This document shows, piece after piece, positions 11,965-23,704 of a stretch of DNA of 64,000 nucleotides (position 1 is its first letter; every line of letters starts with the position of its first letter). Source of the stretch: Schistosoma haematobium. Its lineage: Eukaryota; Platyhelminthes; Trematoda; Strigeidida; Schistosomatidae. The notes beneath the pieces are model-generated. The model was not told the origin of the DNA and made no database searches. It saw only the letters and a program-made list of their open reading frames with translations. The stretch is taken from NCBI RefSeq assembly GCF_000699445.3, contig NC_067196.1, positions 4,725,616 through 4,789,615 on the forward strand, in the 5' to 3' direction. The position numbers and the translations under genes were made by a program.

Positions 11965-12345
11965 TCGGTTATGTAGTTAGGTTACAACTCCGCCTGTAGC
12001 TCTTCTAGAGTTATTACCGGTCTCAAGCCCGAATAAATGAGGAGGGTTGGGCATAGAGTTAGCGACCTCATCTACTAGAAAACTAATTCTCTAAAAACAC
12101 GCTAACCAGAAAAAATAATTCAAACCATTTAAACTCTGCCCTGGGAGTTGGAAGTTCTTCATTTAGAAGAGGTGTGACACCTCATGATGAAAGTCAAGTT
12201 CCTTCGAAATTCAAGAGGCCGATGGTTCTTCTAATATCCAAAGCAACAATTTTTATAGGTACATGGAACGTGCAAAAAATAGTTAGGTTGCACTACGAAA
12301 TATAGAATAGCTTTGAACTTGATAGAAATGGATAGTTAATTTATT
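11965..12345 (+). mobile_element. RTE LINE 5' UTR and start of endonuclease ORF
   Basis: The AACTCCGCCTGTAGCTC..GGGTTGGGCATAG block is shared with 7806. It is followed by a frame ending in KATIFIGTWNV, the start of an APE-type endonuclease (the GTWNV motif near the N-terminus). After that the frame is disrupted. Confidence 0.65.
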
Positions 12346-12563
12346 CTTGTTTACAAATTCTCACTAGTTGAAGATGTGGAATATTAATTTCATACTCGGT
12401 TGTTCAAAAATCTTTTCCGTTTGGCTAACTTTGATGGTAGTGAGTTCGATCCATTATGAAGTCATAAGTGCACACCACTAAGGAAATGAAAACCAGTGTT
12501 CCATTAGGTTAAACGGTTATTGATTTATAAATTAAATAAACAATTTTACGTGTAATGAAAGAG

Positions 12564-12668
12564 ACCCATTGTATCACTGAAGAAAAAAAGTGAAGAATTC
12601 AGCAAAGAAATTTTTCGCTATGACGCTTTCATTTACTAGAGCTGCTCAATCGTATTTATAGTTAATCT
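12564..12668 (+). mobile_element. Repeat D, end fragment
   Basis: Diverged copy of the D terminal region: a CCCATTGTATCACTGAAG start, a GAATTCAGC(A)AAG core, and the region ending GCTGCTCAATCGTAT. Compare 39790-39880 and 7945-8005. Confidence 0.6.
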
Positions 12669-13299
12669 AGTCTGCTAAAAATAATAGTTTGTCGTAAAAT
12701 AGAATGATGTTAAATAATAAAAAAATACTTGAAGAGGTATCTTGTTTGGAACTGTTTATGAAAATCAGGTTGCACAAAGTTTCTCTGTCGAAACTTATCT
12801 TCAAACATTATCGTTCTTGCCTTTCCATGAAACTACAAGGGTCATTTAGTTAATTTTAGGCAACTTCACTTCACCACAAGCCTCCTTCAAAATCATGCAT
12901 ACAGTCAGAAGAGTTAACTTAAGGGAAATGCAAATGAAAAACTTATGTACAGCAGAGACTATTGTAATCCACCAGTTCAAGCCTGACCTTTTCGTACTAA
13001 AACAGTGTTCAGTCATTCATTTTACAGCGGTTTTAATCTTCCTTTCTATATTCCTTAATCAATCGCTTTATTTGTTTCTATTCCTTCCCAATGGTCTTTA
13101 TAAATATTAATTAACCATTTTCACAACATCAAACTATTGCTTTTTAATGGCTATCAAATAGATAATTAACTTCACCTTAACAATTTACATTAACCAATTA
13201 TCATACAAATTCTTTTCAATACATGATATTCGTAAACAATTCATGACAGGATACTACTTCAAGTTCATTCTAATGTTATTATGATTAACAAAACTAGCC
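12669..13299. other. Unassigned AT-rich DNA
   Basis: The open frame at 12895-13110 is 71 codons with a hydrophobic end but has no homologue I recognise. No splice or regulatory context supports it. Confidence 0.4.
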
Positions 13300-13475
13300 A
13301 TAAATATGACTGTTAGGGGTTAAGCGTTCGTATGCGAAACTGAAAGTCCTTTAATTCGTAGATGCTCACTGCTGAAGACTTTCATACTAGGATGAAATGG
13401 AATTCCCGTGCTTCTAGATTTTTATTGGTAGTCTAACATTGATCGACTCATTGTTTTAATAACATCTAACAATAT
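13300..13475 (+). mobile_element. SINE-B, decayed copy
   Basis: Degenerate head (GTTAAGCGTTCGTATGCGA), hammerhead at 13366-13411, and tail. The core bases CTGAAGA and GAAA survive, but stem II has lost its closing G-C pair and stem I is poor. Confidence 0.65.
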
Positions 13476-13799
13476 CTAAAACTCCTTATTGACGAAAAAT
13501 GGTATATTTGTAATATCCCAATGAGTATAAAAATCAAATTTTCTTAAGTTGTGTGACTGCGTAAGCCACTTTCTTATAGACCAAATAACTAAAATTAATA
13601 AAAATTTAGACAGTACTAAAGAACAAAACAAAAGTATTTAGTAAAAGCAATCAAAAAGAGATCTGACCAAGTAAAAATATCACGTCACTCTGGTCAACGT
13701 AGTTCAGATGAGACATGTTTGTGTGTGTGTTATTGAGTGGAAAATTTGACATTTATAGTGTGAAATGGTAGACTTGGATTGGTATGATAATGGTGTGGT

Positions 13800-14190
13800 G
13801 TGAATAGCATCAGACATAACTCGGATAGATGATCCAAGTCAAATAGATAGTAATGGCTTTAATTCTATTAATGGGAGTAGGATTTAGCAATATATGGAAA
13901 GGTTTAGCTATTCTCCTTTCTTTGTAGTTGTGAAAGCTTTTTTGTATTATTTTGATATTTTTGGTATCGACTTGATGGTTATTGAAGATGCCCTCCAATG
14001 TTATTGATGATCAAATTTGGAGTATTTTAGGTTCTACAGGATTATTAGATGGTTTATTTGTGTAGCTTTGATGTTCTTTAACGTGAGTTAAGATTTCACC
14101 AGATGAAACTCCAACATAGAAGGCATCATAATCATCACACTCGAATTTATAGACTCAGTCGCGTATCATAAAGCTTTACTAACAAAGTCT
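13800..14190 (-). mobile_element. Penelope-like element, GIY-YIG C-terminal end
   Basis: On the minus strand, 14160-14020 encodes VYKFECDDYDAFYVGVSSGE followed by HVKEHQSY, the GIY-YIG nuclease pattern of PLEs (Y..ECDDCDAFYVG..). 13998-13810 encodes the downstream block HQVDTKNIKIIQKSFHNYKERR..ILLNPTPINR, which is typical of PLE C-termini. It continues the RT domain found at 17.84-17.03 kb; the CR1-like LINE between them interrupted this element. Confidence 0.8.
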
Positions 14191-16810
14191 TCTTTCAAAC
14201 GTGTCACTGAATCATGATGCTCTCACTCAGTGTCTGGTTCAGAATTAAATATCCGGAACTACTGACTCTATAGCTGTAACAGAGAAATTGAGTGAGAAGG
14301 TGGTTGTCTTATATAAAGTTGAAGACAGTGTCCTGATTAGTTTACCTGAATCCGTCTGGATATAAATCAACTCCCTGAATCATAGTCTACTCCTCGGATG
14401 TATATGAAGAGCTCCCGATAGTTCGGATAATGTGAATAATGCTATTATCAGTGAATTTATACATGCATCTGCTCTAAACTACAATGCTAAGGTTATTACA
14501 GATTTCAATTACCCTAGAATAAACTGGAATACCGATAGTTATCAGTCATGTAATGATGAGTTCTCAGCAACCATAAACCTGTACTGTTGTACACAGTGGG
14601 TTCATACCTCAACAATCCGTGGTAATATACTTGATCTAATATTTAGTTGATATATCATCCCATTATCTGTACAAAGTACACGATGAATTTGAAAGCTGTG
14701 ACCGCAAAAAAGGGGGTTGTACTCTCCCTCTCTATCCCTCTTATAACCAACTCATACTATAAGCATGCTGACTGGGACCTTTTGAGCTCACTGGTTAAAT
14801 TCTCGGACTAGGATACCTTCTTCTCATGTAACAGTCTCGTGGATACCATTGACACATCCTATCTAACTGCGAACTCTTGTTTAGATTCCTACCCACCCCT
14901 TAAAACCTACAGGTTTAGTAAACCTAACAAATTACTTATACCAGCTAAATATCATAGTAAATCAAGACGCCTACAGAAACGTTATTTCGATTCAAACGAT
15001 TTCACGGCAGTTGCACAAATAAAAATAATTTTTAACCGAATTAAAAAGAAACACAGATTAAAAGCAAACAATGAGGGGTCGTTAGCACTTAATACTCACT
15101 CAAAAGTACAAAACTTGATTTTCCTTTTCAATAAACGCGTTAAAGCAACTCAAAATGTTGATATAATATGCATCCTACACAATGGCAATTTTTATATGAC
15201 TTTAAAACCATAGCAGACTCTTTCAGTGGTATTTTTGCGCATGATAAAGAATTCGTAAATGACACTGTTACAAAAGCCATGTATTTGACTAGTAACTCAA
15301 AATAATCTATCTCCTTCATATGCCTAAAGATTAGTAAGGCTATAAACTCCCTTAAGTTTTCGAGTGGTCATGGAGTAGACGGGATTTCATCCTTTCTCTA
15401 CAAATATGGTGGTTCAGATATTCCACTACTTTTCCTAAAGCTGTTTACCCTCTCTCTGGAAACAGGTGCTTACCCTTACTGTTGGAGAATCTCGTATATC
15501 ATACCACGTTATAAATTTGGAGGTAAGATTGAAATGAACTCTTATCGGCTCACAAATATTACTTCAAGGCTCTCTAGCATTATGGAAAAAAATTGTTAGT
15601 GACGAACTCTCCAACTATTTACTCCCTGGAAAATTTATCCATGATTCTGAACATGGATTTCCTAAAGATGGATCTTGTATGACATACCACTTTAACTTCT
15701 TTAATTTAGTCTTTTCTCAACGTAACCAAGAATATTTATTCCTGGTGTTGTACTTTGACATTTCTAAAGCCTTCGACTTAGTGAACCACCAGCTTCTTAT
15801 GGACAAACTCGCATATTATGGGGTCCGAAAGTGTTATAACGCTCGGTTTTCCACGTTTACACGAACGGGAGGTTAATTTGCCTTAGATGAATATCTAAAT
15901 TAGATTCTCTCCTAGTGTCTATTCTACAGGACTTCAACACAACTCAGATCAAGAACACGTGATTCGCCTGACTAGAACGTAAATATATTTCCACACCAGA
16001 ACTCAACACAATCCAACAGCAATCAAAAATCAATAATAGTTAATAATAAGGATAGGGGAACACATAACTCACCTAACACTATCTACATGTCTGACTAAGC
16101 AAACAACCAATCATTATCATTCCCGCTCACATACATCAGTAGGCCCCTTCCGTATGCAGATGATCTTTAGGCAGCGTATTCATTTCTTCCTCATGAGCTG
16201 ACCGATATGCAAAATTGCATCAATATAGAGCTCACCAAAGTGGCTCAGTGGTGCGCAAAATATGAGGTGGAGATTACCACCGCTTAATATAGGTGAATGT
16301 GCTTCAATAATACATTACTCAACTTGGATCTTACAATAAATGGTAAGGTGCTGTCTAATTTACAACCAGTAATAGACTTATCACCTAGGTACTCTTACGA
16401 TTTGCCCCTTAAAAGAACACGTCTCGAAACATACCTCCGACTCCCAACGTCTTATAGGTTGCATAATTCTAAACCTCTATAACAAGGAGTCACGTATTTT
16501 GATGTACAAATAACGTGTTCGACCACTCCTAGAATACTGCAGGGTTATTCTTTGTAGTGTGCGCATAAGGGATAAATTAAGGTTGGAATCCTTACACGGG
16601 CGATTTAAAATTCGGATTCTTGGAACTGATTGTACCTTGAATTGTAAGTCCAGATATAATAAACTTGAACTTGACCCTTTATGGAAGAGGATACTCAAAC
16701 TAAACATAATCTTTTTTTTTTTATTCTTCTTCTTCCTCAAAATACCTAATAAACTATCCGTTACATCCAGTCAAGTTATTCTATATATATCATTATCATT
16801 ATTATTTTAA
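14190..16810 (+). mobile_element. CR1/SR1-like LINE, degenerate, inserted in a PLE
   Basis: Successive frames encode APE-endonuclease parts (VWISINSLNHSLLLGCIYRA-like, then 14432-14650 with DFNYPRINW), a linker (14839-15213 with FNKRVKATQNV), RT motifs (15679-15876 with YFDISKAFDLVNHQLLMDKL), and a C-terminal block (16559-16740 with LESLHGRFKIRILG and LELDPLWKRILKL). Frames change repeatedly and stops occur, so it is inactive. The order and motifs fit the CR1 clade. A T-run at 16711 and a 3' UTR-like stretch follow. Confidence 0.8.
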
Positions 16811-17029
16811 CCATTATACGAACCACAGCATTTCAAAGAGTATTAGTTGTTTTGTAGCATGCTTTAGTTCTATGTTGCTTCGAGACTCTTTGAATTTTTT
16901 CAATTGTATCATGGCAGTATGGTAGAACTACGGCATAAAACCATAGTATTTCACTTGGACTGCTACACAACCTTAATTTCTCCCGTTTTATTACACTTTT
17001 AATAATGTTTATAGAAAAATTATTAAATT

Positions 17030-17840
17030 GTCACATGTTAATTATTATCCCACTTTTCTTCTTGTTTATCCTCTTCAGATGTTAATGATCATAGTCACTA
17101 TTCTAAAGAGATATAGGCCCAGAGAGATTTTTGTACTGAAACTATGTGCTGAATTGAAGTCACTATAACGATTAGAGTGCGTTGGTTTTCGGTAATAGTT
17201 AGATTTATAGTTCACTTAAATCTTTTTTAATCAAGCAATCTAAACATGACAGCTCATCTTGGTCATTTCCATGATTGAACGTAATGTAATAAGAGAAAGT
17301 ATTGAGCAGTTTATAAAAGTGTCATAGTAGAGTCTTTTTCATGGCGAAAAGAGTTTCATCTATTTACTTGACTTCGAATCGTGGTTTGATTTCATTGGCG
17401 AAAATATTTGATTATATATGTGACATAAACAGGCTGGCTACAATCAGGTACACGGAGGATCTTGTAGCTACTTCTTTTTGTTGGTGTAAGAGATTTCATG
17501 ATAAGACTGATACTTAAAAGACATCTGTTAAATAAAGTATGATCATTCTCTAGTAAACCGTTGATAAAGTTTAGGCATCTGTCAATACGAATACTAGTGC
17601 ATAGAGATACAACATCATAGCTTACCAGTGTTTCATCTTTTTTCCATTATTAATTCCGATATTTTTGACGTAAAGTCATAGGAATCATTAATTACATTAC
17701 GTTATCTGTTTTGAAATGTCTTTTATACGCTGCTCAGATATTTAGATAATGCATATGTAGGTGTGTTTGTATAGTCCACTATAGGTCTTATTGGGCTGTC
17801 CGGTTTATAAATACGATTGTACAGTCGAAAACTTTCTTTG
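17030..17840 (-). mobile_element. Penelope-like element, reverse transcriptase region
   Basis: Minus-strand frames recover PLE RT blocks in order: TGQPNKTYSGLYKHTYALSK (RPIV...YALSKYLS type), NVINDSYDFTSKISELI, a DVVSLxTSI-like block, then after the catalytic region KKTLL..FYKLLNTFSYYI and LSCLDCLIKKDL, then the KPTHS..YSDFNSAHS-like block. There are several frameshifts and stops. Together with 13800-14190 this is one element split by the CR1-like LINE. Confidence 0.75.
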
Positions 17841-18669
17841 CTGAACTATATTTATCCTCCTTTAATTTTATATGTTTATATTTCTTCGATCAACAGTGCT
17901 CCGTTATCTAAGTGAACTGAACAAGATGAAAATATCTATCGCTCTGTAATCTGTCAAAACAGATAATCCAAATCCAAGTAGATGATCAGACACCAAAATT
18001 CAAGGCTCGATAGACAGTTTGTTCATATTAGTATGAGACGCCTCAGCTGTGAAGACCTAGTATTTCATCCATGATTAATCTCTAAATATTCAGGCCTTGT
18101 GACGAAAACTTAGTAATTAGTCGACTTAATTGGTTTACTAATACTCATCAATATGGAACTTGAGGTAGGTGTTCCCGTATTTCTAGTGATAAGCTGTAAG
18201 CGATGACGTTCGGGTATGTCAGAGCTCAAACAGTCATTATTATTAATAAATGATGACCATCTCATTTTAATATGAACCTATCGAAGTTGAAAATATAAAC
18301 CTTTGGACTATGATTTTAATTCCAAATTTAATTTCACATAATATTCAGTTTCCATATTGTTGAAGAGTTTAGAACTGTTTTAGAAAGACTGTTTAGACTG
18401 TCTGAATTCTTATTGATCTCATGAAGAAGATTTACAGGACATTACTGGACTTATTTATTATACAAACAATATTTCTCTTACTGAACCAGATTTATAATTA
18501 AAAACAAATCACAAACATTCAGTTAAATTTTATTAAATCCCAAATTATCCCATTAAAATTTGTATTTCAAAAGAACATTTTCATAATCTTTTCATTTATT
18601 TGTAGTGTCATTGTCAACACCATAATCACGAATGAATAATCCATAATATGTATCCATTTTACTTAGTTG

Positions 18670-18675
18670 TTTATT
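18670..18675 (-). promoter_or_regulatory. Polyadenylation signal AATAAA
   Basis: Canonical hexamer on the minus strand, 13-18 bases after the TGA of the STPG-like gene. This implies a very short 3' UTR with cleavage near 18650. Confidence 0.65.
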
Positions 18676-18687
18676 ATATTATGTTAC

Positions 18688-18723
18688 TCAATTGATATTA
18701 TACGTACCAGGACCTGGGACAAA
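18688..18723 (-). CDS. STPG-like gene, terminal coding exon
   Basis: The acceptor TTTCAG lies just above 18723. The exon reads in phase 0 as FVPGPGTYNIN and ends with TGA (18690-18688). PGPGTY is the canonical PG-rich repeat core. It follows the previous exon's RFKRSKS end exactly as a spacer-repeat boundary would. The exon is only 11 codons long, so an ORF scan would miss it. The in-frame repeat motif, acceptor, stop and following AATAAA together make chance unlikely. Confidence 0.8.
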   Translation of the reverse strand, partial: FVPGPGTYNIN

Positions 18724-18780
18724 CTGAAATTTGTTTTTAAATACATGATAATAAAACAATAATTTAACTAATTTTTATTA

Positions 18781-19247
18781 CAAAGGGTTTTGTGGATATT
18801 ATAGTAATTTCAATAGTTGAAATCATGAGTCAATTGAAGGTAGAACAACATGGAAAACGTGGAAGCAATGAACGGCTGTTTCGTCCTATTATGGAACTCC
18901 TCAGCAATGCGCATCTACGATCCCGCCTAACGAGATTCCAATCAAGAACCTATTAGTCTCGCGCGCAAACGCTCAACCAATAGACCACTGAGATGACCTG
19001 CATCAATGGTGTTAATTTCTAACTTCAACTAATCCACGAAATTGAGTGACACATTCACCATTGTATTTAGTGAGTTACTATCTCACAACAGACCAGGTTG
19101 AACTCCACTAATCACTGTTTCCCACTAGAACTCCATGAAATGCCTCTTGAAATCAGTCACTAGTGAGCATATGTTGATCAATATCAGAATGGTGGATGGT
19201 GATCTAGCTTCAACTGACTCATGATCTCAACCATTAAAATAACTAAT
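18781..19247 (-). mobile_element. SINE-B long form, copy 1 of an identical inverted pair
   Basis: Minus-strand order: inverted tail arm (19247-19195), long body, head with A-box and B-box (GGAATCTCG variant), hammerhead at 18910-18865, tail. Except for a 10-bp ATCAACATAT-type difference near 19172 and the extreme ends, its sequence reads the same by eye as the plus-strand copy at 23705-24120. It sits between the terminal STPG exon and exon 20553-20449, so it is intronic. Confidence 0.88.
18865..18910 (-). ncRNA. Hammerhead ribozyme, SINE-B type
   Basis: Core CTGAGGA, stem II GTTC/GGAC (one G-U pair), GAAA and a two-pair stem III with an AGCC loop are all present. The cleavage triplet is GTT rather than GTC. 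Stem I GCATTG/CATTGC has one U-U mismatch. Plausibly weakly active. Type I permutation. Confidence 0.65.
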
Positions 19248-19539
19248 ATTTGCAAAACATTAGAATAATCGTCGGATCCTTATCTGAAAAATTGTTAGTT
19301 ATTATTTAAAATAATAGTCGGTTACTTTCTTGACAATGTCAACATAATATCTTATAATGATAGGATTTGTCGACAACAAAATGTATCCATTGATTTCGTA
19401 CATCGAGTATAAATAGAAGATGAAATCATAATAAAGTACACACTTATGTGCTAAGTGGATAAAACTACTGATAGATTTCAGTGAAATAATTGAGCTAGTA
19501 AGATATGATCAGTCGATACAACTAATAAGGAATTAGAGG

Positions 19540-19990
19540 TCATACATAATGTGTTGATTGAAATGGATTATCTACAGAGTTTTCTGAAGAAACACCTGCG
19601 TGTAACAAGTAGGAAAATAGCGACATCAACGTCTAGTAAGAATCTTCTCTTCTTGAAGCTGCAATTTAATGGCGATGTAGCCGATGCTGTACTACGTGAT
19701 AGACTGACTAGAGCAGTGAAGAGAACGTTTAATGCAGTCAACCTCTGTCTATCGTATTCGACCTGATCTATGGTGATTTCCTAACTGAAGGATAAGTTAC
19801 CTGGTTATGCCACTTCTGTGTGTATCTACAAATTCAGCTGCTCCTGTGAAGAAAGCTATATTAGGGCTCACTACCAGGCAACTGAACCAAAGAGTTAGTG
19901 AACACCTCCCTTCGTGCTTAGGAAAAGCTACTATCGAAATCTTCAGATGTTGAAATTCAATCGTAAAGTACGTTGACAGTTACAACAAAA
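19540..19990 (+). mobile_element. Penelope-like element, RT end to GIY-YIG start
   Basis: Reads LQFNGDVADAVLRDRLTRAV..RTFNAVNLCLSYST, then after a stop LKDKLPGYATSVCIYKFSCSCEESYI, the region where PLE proteins enter the GIY-YIG domain. A further piece with the APEHLP-like block is shifted. It belongs to a different PLE subfamily from 13.8-17.8 kb. Intronic in the STPG-like gene, on the opposite strand. Confidence 0.75.
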
Positions 19991-20448
19991 AAACGCGCTT
20001 AACCCCAGAGATTCATGACAATAGTAGCCACTGCTATACATTTAAGATCAGTGTTTTTAGCTATTCAGTGAATGAGTACTTCAGTGCCTGTTTGTGCAAT
20101 CAAATATTTGCATTTCAATTCGAAACTTCATTTTCACCACGGTACTAAATCCTTGTAATTCTTGAAAAAACCAGCTCCACATCCACCGGACTACAGAATC
20201 ACAGTCGATCTCAAAGCGTTCAATGTTTATGATACTAAGCAGTATTTATTTTGTTCATCGTTCCAGGTGGTTGTGAACAGCTAGTTCCTTTAATTGGTTT
20301 GCTTCCAGCTCAGTATTCGGATGATATTCTTGTATGCACAATAAAAAATATAGATATAAACCACTGATTCAAAAATATTTTAGTTCTTCTGACATTGATA
20401 TTTGTATATATCAAGAATGATTACATGCTTGAAACAACTAATACCTAC

Positions 20449-20553
20449 CGATTTTGAACGTTTAAATCTGGGTACCTGTGATACAAATGGAGAGATTATT
20501 CCAAATGTTTCATTAAATGACAAATTGTAAGCACCTGGTGGAGGCACATTATC
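20449..20553 (-). CDS. STPG-like gene, 105-bp exon
   Basis: The acceptor is a pyrimidine-rich run ending TTAAG above 20553; the donor is TCG|GTAGGT at 20448-20443. The exon is exactly 35 codons, phase 0 at both ends. It encodes DNVPPPGAYNLSFNETFG and then ISPFVSQVPRFKRSKS. The PPPGAYN repeat and the SPF...PRFK spacer are characteristic of sperm-tail PG-rich repeats. The upstream exon ends in LQDK and the downstream exon begins FVPGPG, so the repeat period is kept across both junctions. Confidence 0.85.
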
Positions 20554-20835
20554 CTTAAGGATAAAATAATACAAAGAATACATTTTCGTTTAGCTAATCG
20601 AAGTGGAATGAGTGTTTAACTATCCTTTTAAGGTGAAAAAAAGCCCATTTTAAGTAGTTGAATAAGGTTAAATAAAGCTATTTGATCTTAGAATTAGAAA
20701 GTATTGAGTGAGGGAATTTCATCTGTCAAGTGTGCTTTACGAGCAACCAACAGAACTACGCGACATCATTACGTTAATTTTGACCACCTAGATAGAAATC
20801 GTTAGTTATTATCAATAGAGTAAATATATATAATA

Positions 20836-21172
20836 TTGGCCAGATACCATCAGCAACAGCCTTCTCTGGGAGAAAAAAAATCAGTTTCCGGCTGAAAAGG
20901 AAATTAAAAAAAGACGACGGAAATGAATAGGATATACATTGCAAAAATCACCAAACTGCATCACGAGGTAAGCCCTAACTTGAAGTCCTGAAGGGAAGCA
21001 GATAAGTGGAAGGCCAAAGAAAATATTGCATCGGGAAATAGAAGCAGATATGAAGAGGATGAATAGCAACTGGAAAGAGCTGGAGAGGATTGCCCAGGAC
21101 AGGGTTGAGTGGAAAGTGTTGGTAAGCGACCTGTGCTCCTCCACGAGGAGTAACAGGCGTAAGCAATTAGGT
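20836..21172 (+). mobile_element. RTE LINE 3' fragment, variant subfamily
   Basis: Encodes [24 protein letters not shown] and the [23 protein letters not shown] end. The terminus has GTGCTCCTCCACGAGGAGT, a variant shared with 48.3 and 49.6 kb but not with the other RTE copies here, so at least two RTE subfamilies are present. Confidence 0.8.
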
Positions 21173-21548
21173 GATTGAATATATCTATAACTCAGGATGT
21201 TGAAGATTCATTAGAACTCAGAAATCCTATCAGATTTGAACACAGTAACATGTTGAAGATAGTTTGGACTGTGCAGTTGACCAATATCGACTTTAATCTT
21301 TAAATAAGCATTTGATCTTCTTTGTAGTTCATTTGTCAAACTAACAGTTGAGGCCTAAAGAACTTTTCAAAGCTTTGATGTGAATTTTTCAAGCGAAATG
21401 AATTTAATTTATTCAGTAACTCTATAGTCCACACTAGAGTCCCAAGTTAAATCTGAGAAACATAATTTTGCATGAAGTCCACTTTAAAAATGAATTAATT
21501 ACAGCTATAAAATTGCTTAAAAATGAAGAACACTAAGATATTTTATCG

Positions 21549-21556
21549 TAGTTTAA

Positions 21557-21627
<71 letters not shown>
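21549..21627. repeat. (CT)n(AT)n microsatellite
   Basis: About 30 bp of CT followed by about 45 bp of AT, directly upstream of a LINE 5' region. Confidence 0.95.
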
Positions 21628-21630
<3 letters not shown>

Positions 21631-22091
21631 CAGTGAATATGAAGAAATGAAGAGGGAGGTCGATTATGAATACAGTGGTCTTGAGTGCTGTTAAAGGTAT
21701 GAGGGGCGGTTATCACTTCCCGGTTGCCCACACCGTGGAAGGGTTGTTCTGGAGGTACCTGAAAAGGAAATTGGATTAGAGGTGGTTTAAGTGACCTGGG
21801 AACGTTACCGCAGTTCCCAAGGGACAACTGCTTGAGGTCGGTCACACACGACCTTTTTTATGAGTAATTTTCGTGTTAGCTCCGCACTTTTGAGATCTTA
21901 CCGCCGGTGATGGGTAAGGATGGGATAAAACAAAGTGTGTATTTTTAGGGTCGACCTTTTCTAACCCCACCCCTCCCTGTGGGAAGGCAGCAACGCTGTC
22001 ATGCTGGTTGTCTGAAGGAAACACCTTACTGCTGTGACACCTCTGAACAATCAGTGGTACGACCTCGCCTTCGGACCTTAGATTTGTTGCT

Positions 22092-22243
22092 TTTACTAGT
22101 ATAGGGGTTGTGGAGATTATTAAGTTTTTGACTGAGATCATGAACCGATTGATGTTAGACCACCACAATTGAAAACCTGGAAGCACTGGACGGCCGTTTC
22201 GTCCTATTGTGGGACTCCTCAGCAGTGCGCATCCACGATCCCG
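22092..22243 (-). mobile_element. SINE-B short form carrying an intact hammerhead
   Basis: Minus-strand copy of a subfamily whose tail contains ATCATGAACCGATTGATGTT (also at 30.28 and 42.33 kb). It is truncated just upstream of the hammerhead, so the tRNA-like B-box is missing. It interrupts the LINE 5' block, and GCTTTTA occurs on both sides as a possible short target duplication. Confidence 0.8.
22183..22228 (-). ncRNA. Hammerhead ribozyme, complete SINE-B type
   Basis: All elements are present without a mismatch: stem I GCACTG/CAGTGC (6 bp), core CTGAGGA (position 7 = G, which is unconstrained), stem II GTCC/GGAC with a seven-base CACAATA loop, GAAA, two-pair stem III with a self-complementary GGCC loop, and cleavage triplet GTC. 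It is a type I hammerhead with the very short stem III seen in Smalpha ribozymes. Such ribozymes may work as dimers through the palindromic stem III. Confidence 0.88.
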
Positions 22244-22450
22244 CTTTTAGTCTTACCGCTCTTCAACCAACCTGTCTGGTATAGTAGGACTTTGATGGAC
22301 GGTAGTTCCAGCCAGTATAGCCCGGTTGCTTCATCACGATAGGCATGCTTGACCACCAGTTCAAGGTAGCAACAATGTTAGGGATGATCCTAATTTCGTT
22401 CAGATTTTGATCTATATCATAAATGTTATAAGATTTCAACATTTCAATTT

Positions 22451-23700
22451 CACTCCAATATGATATCACGAGAACATATCATTGTGATGACTGTAGAACT
22501 AGGAAGTTATTCTATTTCATATTAAATATTCATTTATTTACATGTATATCATATTACAAGTGGATTAACATAGAAATCACTTGAAATCAGTTATAACTAT
22601 GATAAAATGTGTGTTATTTTAATGTCAAAGTAACATTTAAAACTTACACCTGTTTAGGTGTTGGCCCATAGTAATAAATTGATAAATCAAACCTCTTGTT
22701 GTTGTGTTTTTTTTTAAAAATAGAAATAGAAATTAAATTAAATAATGTTCATTGCATGTTGAATCATAAGAATCCATTATGATTATGATGTATGATTTAT
22801 TCAATTAGTTTTACTCACATTACATGAATAAAATATTATCTCATTTAAACTATTGTTAAATGGGTTATATCTTGTGGTTTTGTGTCTTATGTATTATATA
22901 AGGTAATGATATTGTCAATTAGAGAACAGTGCCTTATCGACCGGATCAATGACACATAAAACCCGTACGAACAGTCTAGAGTCTTTATCTATCGTTCTTG
23001 CTGCCTAACCTTGCCTACCTATTGAGTCAAGAACACTATTCTCAGCCACTGTGATATGAATCGTTTATTTCAAACACACTGGATTTATATACAAACCAAA
23101 CAGCTAACATTACTCCATTAAATTGAAAATGACAGCCAAAAGTGGCTGTGGATGTGGAAGACTGTAATTAATAGACTGGACCGAACTCTAGAACGGTAAA
23201 TTGTATTATACTTGTCTATACCTCGAGATAAAGCTTTAAATAGGGGGAACATAAATGTGAATAGCTTAGCTACTTAATAATAATGCAGTTAACATGTATA
23301 TATCCTATTGTTCCATAAACAGTTCTCAAGAGTTAGCATTCATACTAGTGAAATTCAGATGATTGTTGGATAATATCTAAAATCCAAGACTGATGTATCA
23401 TCCTAGCAGTATTGTTTTCTTATCATTAACTTTGAGATAAATCTAAGTAACAAATTTATAAGATAATCATTAATCTGTGTTACTCTTTATCACAATTCAT
23501 TATACTAAACATTATATAACTGAAGATGATCTCTACCCACTAGTCAGATAACCTACACTGTTTACGAAACACGTGTTCTTCTCAGACTCATACCACTGTG
23601 CGCTTCTGTAAATTCTAACATTAAAAAAGTTAAAACATTAGTGGGAATGTATTTTATATGTAAAAAAATATGCATTTTCTTCATTTCATTTAAAACAACG
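22451..23700. other. Unassigned intronic AT-rich DNA
   Basis: Nothing supported. Lies inside the large STPG-like intron. Confidence 0.4.
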
Positions 23701-23704
23701 CCAC

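Larger units (their letters stand above)
21640..22450 (+). mobile_element. Second LINE family, 5' region, split by SINE-B
   Basis: 21640-22091 and 22244-22400 form one conserved GC-richer block (TCACTTCCCGGTTGCCCACA..., CACCCCTCCCTGTGGGAAGG..., then CTCTTCAACCAACCTGTCTGG). From memory of schistosome repeats it is the 5' untranslated part of an APE-type LINE, probably the family whose RT remains at 26.1-27.8 kb. A SINE-B lies in it at 22092-22243. Confidence 0.55.

Noticed and set aside
20881..21166. Minus-strand open frames over the RTE fragment
   Set aside because: They are antisense shadows of the LINE. The same holds for frames antisense to the RTE copies at 8.6, 29.6, 32.3, 43.3 and 62.4 kb.
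21541..21630. CT/AT tract as a promoter
   Set aside because: It is a plain microsatellite; no transcription start evidence can be read from sequence.
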